Notes under the pieces: generated by a model | What the model saw: the letters and a program-made list of their open reading frames with translations, nothing else | The model's database searches: none | What the model was told of the DNA's origin: nothing | Translations under genes and position numbers: made by a program | In this document: piece by piece, positions 1-8,238 of the stretch | How the letters are laid out: the number at the start of each line of letters is the position of its first letter | Numbering within the stretch: position 1 is the first letter of the stretch | Origin: Cognatiluteimonas lumbrici | GTDB lineage: Bacteria; Pseudomonadota; Gammaproteobacteria; Xanthomonadales; Xanthomonadaceae | Direction: 5' to 3' | Assembly (NCBI RefSeq): GCF_006476065.1 | Contig: NZ_ML636798.1 | Span: forward strand, 912,906-976,905 | DNA length: 64,000 nt

Positions 1-2
1 GG

Positions 3-482
3 CGCATGCTGCGCATGATGCTGTGGTCGGTGCTCCCGATCGGCCTGGCGATCCTGCTCGGCGGCATCGTGCTGGGCGCGCTGCAGGCCGGCACCGAGGA
101 CGCGATCCTCGCCTCCGAGGTGGAGTCGGCCACGCGCATCGGCCTCATCGTCATGGTGGTGCTCGGCGTGCTCGCCCACGTCACCGTCGAGGCCGGCCGC
201 GGTTGGCTCGGCGCCGACCCGGCGCTGCGCTCGGTGGTGCGTGCGTGGTGGCGCGGCCTCAAGCTGCTGCTGCGCCGTCCGCTGGCGACGCTGCTGGTGT
301 ACGTGGTGACCTGCGTCGCCGGCTTCGGCCTGGCCGCGCTGCTGGGCTGGCTGCGGCTCGCCGTGGACGGGATCGGCGCGGGCGCGGCGGTGCTGTCGTT
401 CCTGGTCGGGCAGGCGATCGTGCTCGCGATCGCCTGGGGGCGGATCGCACGCCTGCACGGCCTGGCCGCGATCGCACGCTGA
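3..482 (+). CDS. Integral membrane protein, C-terminal part (5' end outside window)
   Basis: The reading frame is open to the window edge, so this is probably the C-terminal 158-odd residues of a longer membrane protein and not a gene starting at the ATG at position 6. Four hydrophobic stretches alternate with short Arg-rich loops (for example the WWRGLKLLLRR segment), which suggests at least four membrane helices in the inner membrane. No domain is recognised and no function is assigned. A GC-rich hairpin follows the stop codon. Confidence 0.6.
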   Translation, partial: RMLRMMLWSVLPIGLAILLGGIVLGALQAGTEDAILASEVESATRIGLIVMVVLGVLAHVTVEAGRGWLGADPALRSVVRAWWRGLKLLLRRPLATLLVYVVTCVAGFGLAALLGWLRLAVDGIGAGAAVLSFLVGQAIVLAIAWGRIARLHGLAAIAR

Positions 483-495
483 ACCGCGGCGCCTA

Positions 496-516
496 GGGCG
501 GCCCCGGAGGCCGCCC
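496..516. terminator. GC-rich hairpin after the first membrane-protein gene
   Basis: GGGCGGCC and GGCCGCCC form a perfect 8-bp stem around a 5-nt loop, 14 nt after the stop codon. There is no T-run, so a classical intrinsic terminator is not shown. It may be a weak terminator or an mRNA 3'-end stabiliser. Confidence 0.4.
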
Positions 517-571
517 GGGGGCCTAACGCGGGACCGGCGTCACGCCCCGGCCGCGCGTCCGACGCTAGGCT

Positions 572-588
572 GTCCCCGGACAGGGGAC
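572..588 (+). promoter_or_regulatory. Hairpin over the ribosome-binding region of the GGDEF/EAL gene
   Basis: GTCCCC (572-577) pairs with GGGGAC (583-588) around a 5-nt loop. The purine-rich 3' arm is the only Shine-Dalgarno-like sequence before the ATG at 593, so the fold would hide the ribosome binding site. A role in translation control is inference. Confidence 0.4.
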
Positions 589-592
589 CCAG

Positions 593-3481
593 ATGCGACA
601 AGGCGGCAGCCAGCCCGATACCGTGCACGACGCGCCCGGCGACAGTTTCGCCGCGGTGCTGCTGTCCGCGTCCAGCCCGCGCGAAGTGTGCGCGGCGCTG
701 TTCGCGCAACTGCCGGCACTGCGGCCCGAGGCGGCGCTGTGGTCCACGCGCTGGCCCGAGGCCATCCAGGGCGCGCCGGACGCGGCCAGCGACCGCCTGG
801 TCGCGCGTGCGGTCCGCGCGCACGCCGCCGGCGCCCGCGCCGATGCCCGCTTCCTGACCCTGTGCGACGACGGCGAGGGCGGCGTGGCCATGCTCTGCCT
901 GCACCGCCACGCCGCCGGCGACACCGCCGTGCTCGCCGCCTGTGCCGCGGCCGGCGAACGCATGGCCGAACTGCTCGCGCGCGAGCGCCTGCAGGCCACC
1001 GTGGCCCAGCTCGAGAAGGCCGAGCAGCTGCAGCGCGCGCTCTACGCGATCGCCGACATGGCCGGCTCCAGCCTGGACATGCCGGACATGCTGAGCGGCC
1101 TGCACAGGATCGTCTCCGGCCTGATGTACGCGGAGAACTTCTACATCGCGCTGTACGACGAGGACCAGGACAGCCTGCGCTTCGCCTACTTCGCCGACAC
1201 CGTGGACCAGGCCGGCCCTGCCCCGGACGAGGTGGTGCCGCTGTCGCGCATCGAGCGCGGCCTGAGCTGGTACCTGGTGCGCGACGCGCGCCCGATGATG
1301 GGCAGCACCGAGGAGCTGCGCGCACAGGCCTCCGGTCCGCTGCACCTGCACGGCGCCGACAGCACCGACTGGCTCGGCGTGCCGATGCTCCGCGACGGTC
1401 GCGTGATCGGCATCCTGGTCGTGCAGAGCTACCTCGAGGGCACCCGCTACACGCAGGCGGACATGACCCTGCTGGGCTTCGTCGCCGAGCACGTGCTGAC
1501 CGCGCTCGAACGGCGCGACGCGCGCGAGCAGCTCGAGCGCCGGGTCGAGGAACGCACCCGCCAGCTGGCCGAGGCCAACCGCGAGCTGAGCCGCGAGGTC
1601 GCCGAGCGCCAGCGCGGCGAGCGCCTGCAGGCCGCGCTCTACAAGCTGGCGGCGCTGGGCAGCAGCGAGGACAGCAGCATCGCCTTCTACCGCCAGGTGC
1701 ACGCGATCGTCGGCGGCCTGATCCACGCCCGCAACTTCTACATCGCGCTGCTGTCCGCGGACGGCAGCGAGGTCAGCTTCCCGTTCGCGGTCGATGCCTG
1801 CGAGACCGACTGGTCCACGCGCCCGTTCGGGCGCGGCATGACCGAATTCGTCCTGCGCAGCGGCACGCCGCAGGTGGTGGATCCGGCGCGCACCATCGAG
1901 CTGGTGCGCCAGGGCGAGGTGGACCCCCGCTACGTGGATCCGCTGGTCACCAGCTGGCTGGGCGCGCCGCTGGCCGGCGTGGACGGGGTGATCGGCGCAG
2001 TGGTGGTGCAGTCCTACTCGCAGAGCCGCGCCTACGACGCGCGCGACGCCGAACTGCTCAACTTCGCCGCCCACCAGATCACGCGCACGCTGCAGCGCCG
2101 CCAGGCGGCCGAGGCCCTGCGCCAGGCCAATGCCCGCCTCGAGGACCGCGTCGAGCAGCGCACCCGCGAGCTGCGCGAGCAGGTGGAGCAGCGCGAGCAG
2201 GCGGAGGCGCAACTCCGCCACCAGGTGCTGCACGACCCGCTCACCGGCCTGCCCAACCGCGTGCTGCTGCGCGACCGCGTCGCGCGCGCGATCGACCGGC
2301 GCGAGGCCGGCGAGGCGGTCGGCTTCGCGCTGCTGTACATCGACGTGGACCGTTTCAAGCAGATCAACGACAGCCTCGGCCATCTCGTCGGCGACGGCGT
2401 GCTCAAGGAGGTCGCGCGCCGGCTGGGCGCGATCGTCGGTGCGCCGGACGTGGTGGCGCGCCTGTCCGGCGACGAGTTCGCGGTGCTGTTGGAGGACCCG
2501 GACCCGGGCGCGCGCGCCACCGGCGTCGCGCAGCGGATCATCGACGCCCTGCGCCGGCCGTTCAGCGCCGGCGGCCGCGAACTGCAGGCCAGCGCCAGCA
2601 TCGGCATCGCGGTCGGCGACGGCGGCCGCGCCTACACCCTGGTGGACGAGGTGCTGCAGGACGCCGACATGGCGCTGTACCGCGCCAAGGAATGCGGCCG
2701 CAACCGCTACGTGCCGTTCGACGACAGCCTGCGCCGCGCGGCCCGCGACACCATCGCGCTGGAGCAGGAGCTGCGCGAGGGCCTGGCGCGCGACGAGTTC
2801 GCGCCGTGGTTCGAACCGCTGGTGCGGCTGGAGGACGGCGCGGTGATCGGCCACGAGGCGGTGCTGCGCTGGCGCCACCCGCGCCGCGGCGTGCTCGCGG
2901 CCGGCGAGTTCCTGCGCGTGGCGGAGGACAGCGGCCAGCTCGCGGCGATCGACTGGCGCAGCTTCCGCCATGCCGCGCTCGCCGCCGCGCGCCTGCCCGG
3001 CGACGGCTTCGTCACGATCAACGTCTCGCCGCGGCTGTTCCGCGAGGGCGACTTCGATGCGCGCCTGCTGGGCATGCTCGAGGAGACCGGCGTGGACCCG
3101 CGCCGGCTGCGCATCGAACTGGCCGAGAGCGTGCTGCTCGAAGACCCGGGCGGCGTCGCCGCGGTGCTGCAGCGCCTGCGCGACGGCGGCGTGGAGGCGG
3201 CGCTCGACGACTTCGGCACCGGCGCCTCGTCGCTGGCGTACGTGCACCGCTTCCCGCTGCGCATGGTCAAGATCGACCGCAGCTTCGTGGCCCGCCTCGA
3301 CGGCGAACAGGCCGGGCGCAGCCGTGCGGTGCTGGCGGCCATGGTCGCGCTGGCGCACGCGCTCGAGCTCGAGGTGCTGGCGGTCGGCGTCGAGACCGAA
3401 GCGCAACGCGACGCCCTGCTCGCGATGGGCTGCCGCCTGGGCCAGGGCTACCTGTTCGGACGCGCGCAGCCGCTGGCATGA
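593..3481 (+). CDS. GAF-GAF-GGDEF-EAL cyclic di-GMP signalling protein
   Basis: This 962-residue cytoplasmic protein should make and/or break cyclic di-GMP. An N-terminal region is followed by two GAF-like sensor domains (about residues 145-305 and 345-500), each ending in a charged coiled coil, then GGDEF (about 535-690) and EAL (about 710-960). No signal peptide or membrane helix is seen. The cyclase active-site loop reads SGDEF (residues 625-629), a common functional variant. The phosphodiesterase signature reads E755-A-V instead of EAL, but the catalytic DDFGTG (from residue 872) and KIDRSF motifs are intact, so phosphodiesterase activity is plausible. The stop overlaps the next gene's ATG as ATGA, which suggests translational coupling. 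Confidence 0.92.
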   Translation: MRQGGSQPDTVHDAPGDSFAAVLLSASSPREVCAALFAQLPALRPEAALWSTRWPEAIQGAPDAASDRLVARAVRAHAAGARADARFLTLCDDGEGGVAMLCLHRHAAGDTAVLAACAAAGERMAELLARERLQATVAQLEKAEQLQRALYAIADMAGSSLDMPDMLSGLHRIVSGLMYAENFYIALYDEDQDSLRFAYFADTVDQAGPAPDEVVPLSRIERGLSWYLVRDARPMMGSTEELRAQASGPLHLHGADSTDWLGVPMLRDGRVIGILVVQSYLEGTRYTQADMTLLGFVAEHVLTALERRDAREQLERRVEERTRQLAEANRELSREVAERQRGERLQAALYKLAALGSSEDSSIAFYRQVHAIVGGLIHARNFYIALLSADGSEVSFPFAVDACETDWSTRPFGRGMTEFVLRSGTPQVVDPARTIELVRQGEVDPRYVDPLVTSWLGAPLAGVDGVIGAVVVQSYSQSRAYDARDAELLNFAAHQITRTLQRRQAAEALRQANARLEDRVEQRTRELREQVEQREQAEAQLRHQVLHDPLTGLPNRVLLRDRVARAIDRREAGEAVGFALLYIDVDRFKQINDSLGHLVGDGVLKEVARRLGAIVGAPDVVARLSGDEFAVLLEDPDPGARATGVAQRIIDALRRPFSAGGRELQASASIGIAVGDGGRAYTLVDEVLQDADMALYRAKECGRNRYVPFDDSLRRAARDTIALEQELREGLARDEFAPWFEPLVRLEDGAVIGHEAVLRWRHPRRGVLAAGEFLRVAEDSGQLAAIDWRSFRHAALAAARLPGDGFVTINVSPRLFREGDFDARLLGMLEETGVDPRRLRIELAESVLLEDPGGVAAVLQRLRDGGVEAALDDFGTGASSLAYVHRFPLRMVKIDRSFVARLDGEQAGRSRAVLAAMVALAHALELEVLAVGVETEAQRDALLAMGCRLGQGYLFGRAQPLA

Positions 3482-4290
3482 GCGGCGCGACGGACGCCGG
3501 CACGATCCGCGTCGGCATCGGTGGCTGGACCTACGCGCCCTGGCGCGACAACTTCTATCCCAAGGGGCTGGTGCAGCGGCGCGAGCTCGAGTACGCGAGC
3601 CGCCACGTCACCGCGATCGAGGTCAACGGCACCTACTACGGCACGCAGAAGCCGGCGACCTACGCCAGGTGGCGCGACGAGGCCCCGGACGGCTTCGTGT
3701 TCGCGGCCAAGGCGCCGAAGCGGGTCATGCAGGCGCGGGTGCTGGCGCGCACCGGCCCGCAGGTCGAGGACTTCGTCGGCGGCATCGCCACGCTGGGCGC
3801 GAAGCTGGGACCGCTGGTGTGGCAGTTCGACCGCGGCGTGCGCATCGACCGCGACGACTTCACTGCATTCCTCGCGCTGCTGCCGAAGCAGGCGGACGGA
3901 GTCGCGCTGCGCCACGTGCTGGACGTGCGCGACCCGGCCTTCGTGGATGGCGATTTCCTCGCGCTGGCGCGCAGCCACGGGTGCGCCACCGTGTTCACCG
4001 ATTCCGCCGAACACCCGTCGTTCGCCGACCTCACCGCCGACTTCGCCTATGCCCGGCTGATGCGCGCTCGCAGCGATGTCGCCACCGGCTATCCGACGGC
4101 CGAACTGGAGGCATGGGCGAGCCGCGCACGCGAGTGGGCCGAAGGCGGCGAACCCGCCGACCTGCCGCGGATCTCGGCCGAACCCGCCCCGCGACGTCCG
4201 CGCGACGTGTTCGTGTTCTTCATCGCCGCCGCCAAGGAGCGCAATCCGGCGGCGGCCATGGCGCTGCTCGCCGCGCTCGGCGGCGACTGA
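3478..4290 (+). CDS. DUF72 family protein
   Basis: This 270-residue protein has the family opening VGIGGWTYAPWR near the N-terminus, then the VNGTYYGTQ and FVFAAKAPKR segments typical of DUF72, a TIM-barrel-like family of unknown biochemical role. It is cytoplasmic with no signal peptide. The ATG overlaps the stop codon of the GGDEF/EAL gene (ATGA), so the two are probably co-translated. It converges on the EamA transporter with only 2 nt between the stops. The family call is secure; no function is claimed. Confidence 0.85.
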   Translation: MSGATDAGTIRVGIGGWTYAPWRDNFYPKGLVQRRELEYASRHVTAIEVNGTYYGTQKPATYARWRDEAPDGFVFAAKAPKRVMQARVLARTGPQVEDFVGGIATLGAKLGPLVWQFDRGVRIDRDDFTAFLALLPKQADGVALRHVLDVRDPAFVDGDFLALARSHGCATVFTDSAEHPSFADLTADFAYARLMRARSDVATGYPTAELEAWASRAREWAEGGEPADLPRISAEPAPRRPRDVFVFFIAAAKERNPAAAMALLAALGGD

Positions 4291-4292
4291 GC

Positions 4293-5189
4293 TCAACGCG
4301 CCTTCTGGCTCGCCGCCACGCTGCCCAGGATCAGCAACGCGGAGACGCCCATGCTCCAGGTCGGGGTTTCGCCGAGCAGCATCCACGCCCACGCCACGCC
4401 GAACACCGGGATCAGGTAGGTCACGGTGGACACGCGGCCAGCGCCGAGGCGCGCGATCAGCCGGTAGTACATGACGAAGCCCAGCCCGGTGCACAGCACG
4501 CCGAGCAGCGCGGCGGACACCCACGACTGCAGCGGCACCGGTTGCGAGGGCCAGGCGGCGACCGCGAACGGCAGCAACAGCAGCGCGGACGCGCCGACGG
4601 TCGCCGCCGCCACCGCGCCGGACGGCAGGCCGGTGAGATGCCGGCGCACGAGGTGCAGGCCCACGGCGTAGAGGAAGGCCGCGGTTGCGCCGGCCGCCAC
4701 CGCCATGCCGATGCCGCTGCCGGCGGTCCGGCCGCTGGCGAGCACCACCACGCCGGCGAATCCGACCACCAGCGCCAGCGCGCGCCGTCCGCCGATGCGC
4801 TCGCCGAAGAACAGCAGGCCCACCAGCGCCGTGAACAGCACCGTCAAGGCGTTCGAGATCGCGCCGATGCCCGCCGGCGCGCGTTCGGCGGCCCAGGCGA
4901 ACAGGATGAAGGGGACGGCCGCGTTGATCGCCCCGATCAGCGCCAGCTTCGGCCACAGCCGCAGCGGGAACCTGGCCCGCGCCCGCCACAGGAAAGGCAG
5001 CAGCACCAGCGCACCGAGCGCCAGCCGCACCTCGACCAGGGCCACCGGGCCGAAGTCGCTCGCCGCCACGCGCATGAACAGGAAGGACGCGCCCCAGATG
5101 GCGCCGAGCAGGAGGAGCTCGAGGGAAGCCAGCCGCTCCGGGGCCTCCAGGGAGGGGGTGGCGGGCAGGCTGCCGGCAGTGCTGGACAT
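4293..5189 (-). CDS. EamA/DMT family transporter
   Basis: This 298-residue inner-membrane protein has about ten hydrophobic helices in two EamA repeats; the first opens LLLGAIWGASFLFMRVAASDF, and a GIGAISNALTVLF stretch marks the typical mid-protein helix. DMT members export amino acids, metabolites or drugs; the substrate is not visible. I chose the ATG at 5189 (protein MSSTAG) over one 60 nt upstream because GAAGG lies about 8 nt before it and the extra residues are unlike a transporter start. The gene is divergent from a LysR regulator, which makes that protein its likely controller. Confidence 0.88.
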   Translation of the reverse strand: MSSTAGSLPATPSLEAPERLASLELLLLGAIWGASFLFMRVAASDFGPVALVEVRLALGALVLLPFLWRARARFPLRLWPKLALIGAINAAVPFILFAWAAERAPAGIGAISNALTVLFTALVGLLFFGERIGGRRALALVVGFAGVVVLASGRTAGSGIGMAVAAGATAAFLYAVGLHLVRRHLTGLPSGAVAAATVGASALLLLPFAVAAWPSQPVPLQSWVSAALLGVLCTGLGFVMYYRLIARLGAGRVSTVTYLIPVFGVAWAWMLLGETPTWSMGVSALLILGSVAASQKAR

Positions 5190-5296
5190 GGCGTGGCCTT
5201 CAAGTGGTTGTTGTCTGTGGGCCATTGTCCGTGGCGCCGGGGGGCGCACAAGCGCATACTTCTTGCGTCAGGCATCAAATCCATTGAGGTCTTGCC

Positions 5297-6184
5297 ATGC
5301 TCCGTTCCGGATGGCTTCCGGCGCTGGCCGCGTTCGAGGCGGCGGCCCGGCACCAGAACTTCGCCCACGCCGCGGAGGAACTCAGCCTCACTGCCGGAGC
5401 GGTCGGCCACCACGTGCGCAAGCTCGAAGGCTGGCTGGGCGTGCAACTGTTCCACCGCCACGCGCGCGGGGTACTGCTGACCCCCGACGGGCGGCGGCTG
5501 GCCGATGCCGCCGGCAGCAGCCTGTCCGACCTCGACGAGGTCGTGCGCGGGATCCGCAGCGGCCGCGACGAGCCGCGGGTGCGCATCGCCACCCTGCATT
5601 CCTGGCTCGTCGCCTGGCTGCAGCCACGCTTGCCGGGTTTCGTCGCGGCGCATCCGGACGTGCGCATCGGATTCGAAACCGGCTTCGCGCTCACCCGCTT
5701 CGACGACGGCGGCCCCGACCTCGGCATCCGTCTCGGGGGCGGCCAATGGCCGGGGTTGAGCGCTCGCTTGCTGATGGACGAGGTCCTGGTGCCGGTGGCG
5801 TCGCCCTCGCTTCCCGGCTTCGACGGGTTGCGCACCCCGGCGGACATCGCGGCCGCGCGCCTGATCTCCGATGCCGGCCACCAGGGCTGGCACGACTGGT
5901 TCCGCTGGACCCGGGTGCGCGAGGCGCGACCCGACGAGCACTACCAGTTCACCGACTCCAACGCCGCGCTCAACGCCGCCGCGCTCGGACTCGGCGTCGC
6001 GCTGGCGCGCGAAAGGATCGTGGCGCCGTTCCTCGAGTCGGGCCAGCTGGCGCGGCTGCCGGTACCGTCGATGCCCGCGCGCTGGAGCTACTACCTGATC
6101 CATCCCTCGCATCGCCGCCTCGGCGCGGATGCGCAGGCGTTCGCCGACTGGCTGCTGCGCGAGTCCGCGCCGTACCGGCCCTAG
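5297..6184 (+). CDS. LysR family transcriptional regulator (GcvA-like)
   Basis: This 295-residue regulator has an N-terminal winged helix-turn-helix (about residues 8-65, with FEAAARHQNFAHAAEEL and the recognition segment LTAGAVGHHVRKLE). A periplasmic-binding-protein-like effector domain follows from about residue 90, opening with VRIATLHSWLVAWL. The opening resembles the GcvA branch of LysR proteins. It is transcribed away from the EamA gene with 107 nt between the starts, and a second EamA gene follows 25 nt downstream, so regulation of one or both exporters is likely but inferred. Confidence 0.88.
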   Translation: MLRSGWLPALAAFEAAARHQNFAHAAEELSLTAGAVGHHVRKLEGWLGVQLFHRHARGVLLTPDGRRLADAAGSSLSDLDEVVRGIRSGRDEPRVRIATLHSWLVAWLQPRLPGFVAAHPDVRIGFETGFALTRFDDGGPDLGIRLGGGQWPGLSARLLMDEVLVPVASPSLPGFDGLRTPADIAAARLISDAGHQGWHDWFRWTRVREARPDEHYQFTDSNAALNAAALGLGVALARERIVAPFLESGQLARLPVPSMPARWSYYLIHPSHRRLGADAQAFADWLLRESAPYRP

Positions 6185-6209
6185 CCCGTCCCGGCCCTAG
6201 AATGCGGCG

Positions 6210-7160
6210 ATGCCGATGACCGACACCCGCAAGGCGTTCCTGCAGATCCACCTGTGCGTGGTGCTGTGGGGCTTCACCGCGATCCTCGGCAAGCTGATCA
6301 CGCTGCCCGCGTTGCCGCTGGTGTGGTGGCGCATGGGACTGGTGGTGCTGGCGCTGGCGCTGGTCCCGCGGGTGTGGCGGGGGCTGCGCGCGCTGCCGCC
6401 GAAGCTGCTGCTCGCCTACGCCGGCATCGGCGTGCTGGTGTCGCTGCACTGGCTGACCTTCTACGGCTCGATCAAGCTCGCCAACGCCTCGGTCGGCGCC
6501 ACCTGCATGGCGCTGGCGACGGTGTTCACCGCGCTGGCCGAGCCGAAGCTGGCCGGACGCAGGTTCTCGGCGCGCGAGCTCGGACTCGGCATCGCGGTGC
6601 TGCCCGGCGTCGCGCTGGTGGTCGGCGGGGTGCCGGTGGACATGCGCCTGGGGATCGCGGTCGGTGCGCTGTCCGCGTTCTTCGTGGCGTTGTTCGGCTC
6701 GCTCAACAAGCGCCTGGTCGAACGCACCGATCCGCTGACCATGACCGCGGTCGAACTGGGCGCCGGGACCCTGGCCCTGACCGCGCTGGCACCGTTGATG
6801 GCGGTCGCGTTCCCGGTGTTCGGCGGCGACGTGTTCGTGCTTCCCGGCCTGCGAGACGGCCTGCTGCTGCTGGCGCTCGCGTTCGCATGCACGCTGTTCC
6901 CGTTCGCGCTGTCGCTGGTCGCCCTGCGCCACATGAGCGCCTTCGCCGCGCAGCTCGCGGTCAACCTGGAACCGGTCTACGCGATCGTGCTGGCGATCCT
7001 GCTGCTGGGCGAGCAGCACGAACTCGACCCGGGGTTCTACGCCGGGGTGGTGATCATCCTCGGGGCAGTGGTCGCCTACCCCCTGCTGGTGCGGCCGCAG
7101 CGGATCGAGCATGTCGAGGTGCTGGCCACCGGCGAGTCCAAGGACGTCACCAGCGGCTGA
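6210..7160 (+). CDS. EamA/DMT family transporter
   Basis: This 316-residue membrane protein has two EamA repeats and about ten helices. The start QIHLCVVLWGFTAILGKLI is typical of the family, and the second repeat ends LEPVYAIVLAILLLGE, a well conserved last-helix signature. It differs in sequence from the EamA protein at 4293-5189 and is not a recent duplicate. It lies 25 nt after the LysR gene in the same direction, so the two are probably co-transcribed. The substrate is unknown. Confidence 0.88.
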   Translation: MPMTDTRKAFLQIHLCVVLWGFTAILGKLITLPALPLVWWRMGLVVLALALVPRVWRGLRALPPKLLLAYAGIGVLVSLHWLTFYGSIKLANASVGATCMALATVFTALAEPKLAGRRFSARELGLGIAVLPGVALVVGGVPVDMRLGIAVGALSAFFVALFGSLNKRLVERTDPLTMTAVELGAGTLALTALAPLMAVAFPVFGGDVFVLPGLRDGLLLLALAFACTLFPFALSLVALRHMSAFAAQLAVNLEPVYAIVLAILLLGEQHELDPGFYAGVVIILGAVVAYPLLVRPQRIEHVEVLATGESKDVTSG

Positions 7161-7184
7161 GGGCCGGTCAATGCGGACCGGCCC
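7161..7184 (+). terminator. Probable terminator hairpin after the second EamA gene
   Basis: GGGCCGGTC (7161-7169) and GACCGGCCC (7176-7184) form a perfect 9-bp stem with a 6-nt loop, starting at the base after the stop codon. The following bases include TTCT but no long T-run, so termination is probable, not certain. Confidence 0.5.
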
Positions 7185-7242
7185 GGGACCTTCTATGCTC
7201 GGGGCCGGCGCCGCTCCGGCGTCCTACCGCAAGGGGAAGACG

Positions 7243-7632
7243 ATGAACAACCAGGTGGATATCGGAAAGCTGGTCCTGCGCGTCACCCTGGGAATGCTGG
7301 TCCTGCTCCACGGCGTGGCCAAGATCCGCGGCGGGATCGACCCGATCGTGGGCATGGTCACCGCGGCCGGCCTGCCCGGCTTCATCGCCTATGGCGCGTA
7401 CATCGGCGAGGTGCTGGCGCCGCTGATGGTGATCGCCGGCTTCCACGCCCGCATCGGCGCGCTGCTGATCCTCGTCAACATGCTGTTCGCGATCGGCCTC
7501 GCGCACATGGGCGAGCTCGGCCAGCTCAACCAGAGCGGTGGCTGGGCGCTGGAGCTGCAGGGCATGTTCATCGGCACCGCGGTCGCGATCGCGCTGCTCG
7601 GCCCCGGCCGGTTCAGCGTCAACGGCAAGTGA
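7243..7632 (+). CDS. DoxX family membrane protein
   Basis: This 129-residue inner-membrane protein has four helices and the DoxX family pattern: LVLRVTLGMLVLLHGVAK near the start, a GLPGFIAYGAYIGE loop, and a WALELQGMF segment before the last helix. DoxX proteins are small quinone-related or redox-linked membrane proteins whose exact reaction is often unknown. The start at 7243 is chosen because AAGGGGAAG lies just upstream; longer frames would add a proline-rich stretch unlike the family. It stands alone after a hairpin and ahead of a structured leader. Confidence 0.85.
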   Translation: MNNQVDIGKLVLRVTLGMLVLLHGVAKIRGGIDPIVGMVTAAGLPGFIAYGAYIGEVLAPLMVIAGFHARIGALLILVNMLFAIGLAHMGELGQLNQSGGWALELQGMFIGTAVAIALLGPGRFSVNGK

Positions 7633-7649
7633 CGCCACGGGTGTGACGT

Positions 7650-7667
7650 TTCGCGCCCCGGCGCGAA
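7650..7667. promoter_or_regulatory. Perfect palindrome upstream of the ECF sigma gene
   Basis: TTCGCGCC and GGCGCGAA are perfect 8-bp arms around CC, 46 nt before the sigma factor ATG. It could be an operator for a dimeric regulator or the end hairpin of the DoxX transcript. Confidence 0.4.
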
Positions 7668-7671
7668 TCAT

Positions 7672-7709
7672 GGTTCCCGAGGGGCGCTCCGGCGCCCGCG
7701 ACGGGAACC
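7672..7709 (+). promoter_or_regulatory. Two-tier leader hairpin abutting the ECF sigma start codon
   Basis: An outer stem (GGTTCCCG 7672-7679 with CGGGAACC 7702-7709) encloses an inner stem (GGGCGC 7682-7687 with GCGCCC 7692-7697). The structure ends 3 nt before the ATG at 7713, so it covers the ribosome landing site. The outer arm also contains GGAACC, the usual -35 motif of ECF promoters, so it may be an autoregulatory promoter element instead of, or as well as, an RNA switch. Confidence 0.5.
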
Positions 7710-7712
7710 AGG

Positions 7713-8237
7713 ATGGAAACAGCCGCCGCCATGCGACGCGACGACCGGCGCGCCTTTGCCGAGGTGCTCGAGCAGCACGCCGGCATCGTGTTCAAGGTCG
7801 TCAACAGCTACGCCAGCAACCCGGATGACCGGGCGGACCTGGGCCAGGAGATCGCCGCGCAACTGTGGCGTGCCTGGCCCGGGTACGACCCGTCCCGGAG
7901 CCTGACCACGTGGATGTACCGGATCGCGCTCAATGTTGCGATCTCGCACCTGCGCGGGCGCAGCCTGCGCGAACGCCACCACGTGCCGCTCGAGGAAGGC
8001 CTGCACGACGCCGCCCACCACGATGCCGACGGCGCCGGCGAACGCGAACTGCTGCTGCAGCGCGTACTGGGCGGGCTCGCCCCGCTCGACCGCGCGCTCC
8101 TGCTGCTCCACCTGGAGGACCGCAGCCACCGCGAGATCGCGGAAGTGCTCGGCCTGCGCGAAAGCAACGTCGGGACCCGCCTCAGCCGCCTGAAGCAGCG
8201 CATCCGCCAGCAACTCTCCCCCGACGCAGGAGCCTGA
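7713..8237 (+). CDS. ECF-type RNA polymerase sigma factor
   Basis: This 174-residue sigma-70 family protein has region 2 at about residues 15-85 (HAGIVFKVVNSYASNPDDRADLGQEI... with the core-binding segment WMYRIALNVAISHLRGR) and region 4 at about 110-165 (helix-turn-helix HREIAEVLGLRESNVGTRLSRLK). The lack of regions 1 and 3 marks it as an extracytoplasmic-function sigma. It is followed 1 nt later by a membrane protein gene, the usual place for an anti-sigma factor. A strong hairpin overlaps its ribosome binding site. Confidence 0.92.
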   Translation: METAAAMRRDDRRAFAEVLEQHAGIVFKVVNSYASNPDDRADLGQEIAAQLWRAWPGYDPSRSLTTWMYRIALNVAISHLRGRSLRERHHVPLEEGLHDAAHHDADGAGERELLLQRVLGGLAPLDRALLLLHLEDRSHREIAEVLGLRESNVGTRLSRLKQRIRQQLSPDAGA

Positions 8238-8238
8238 C

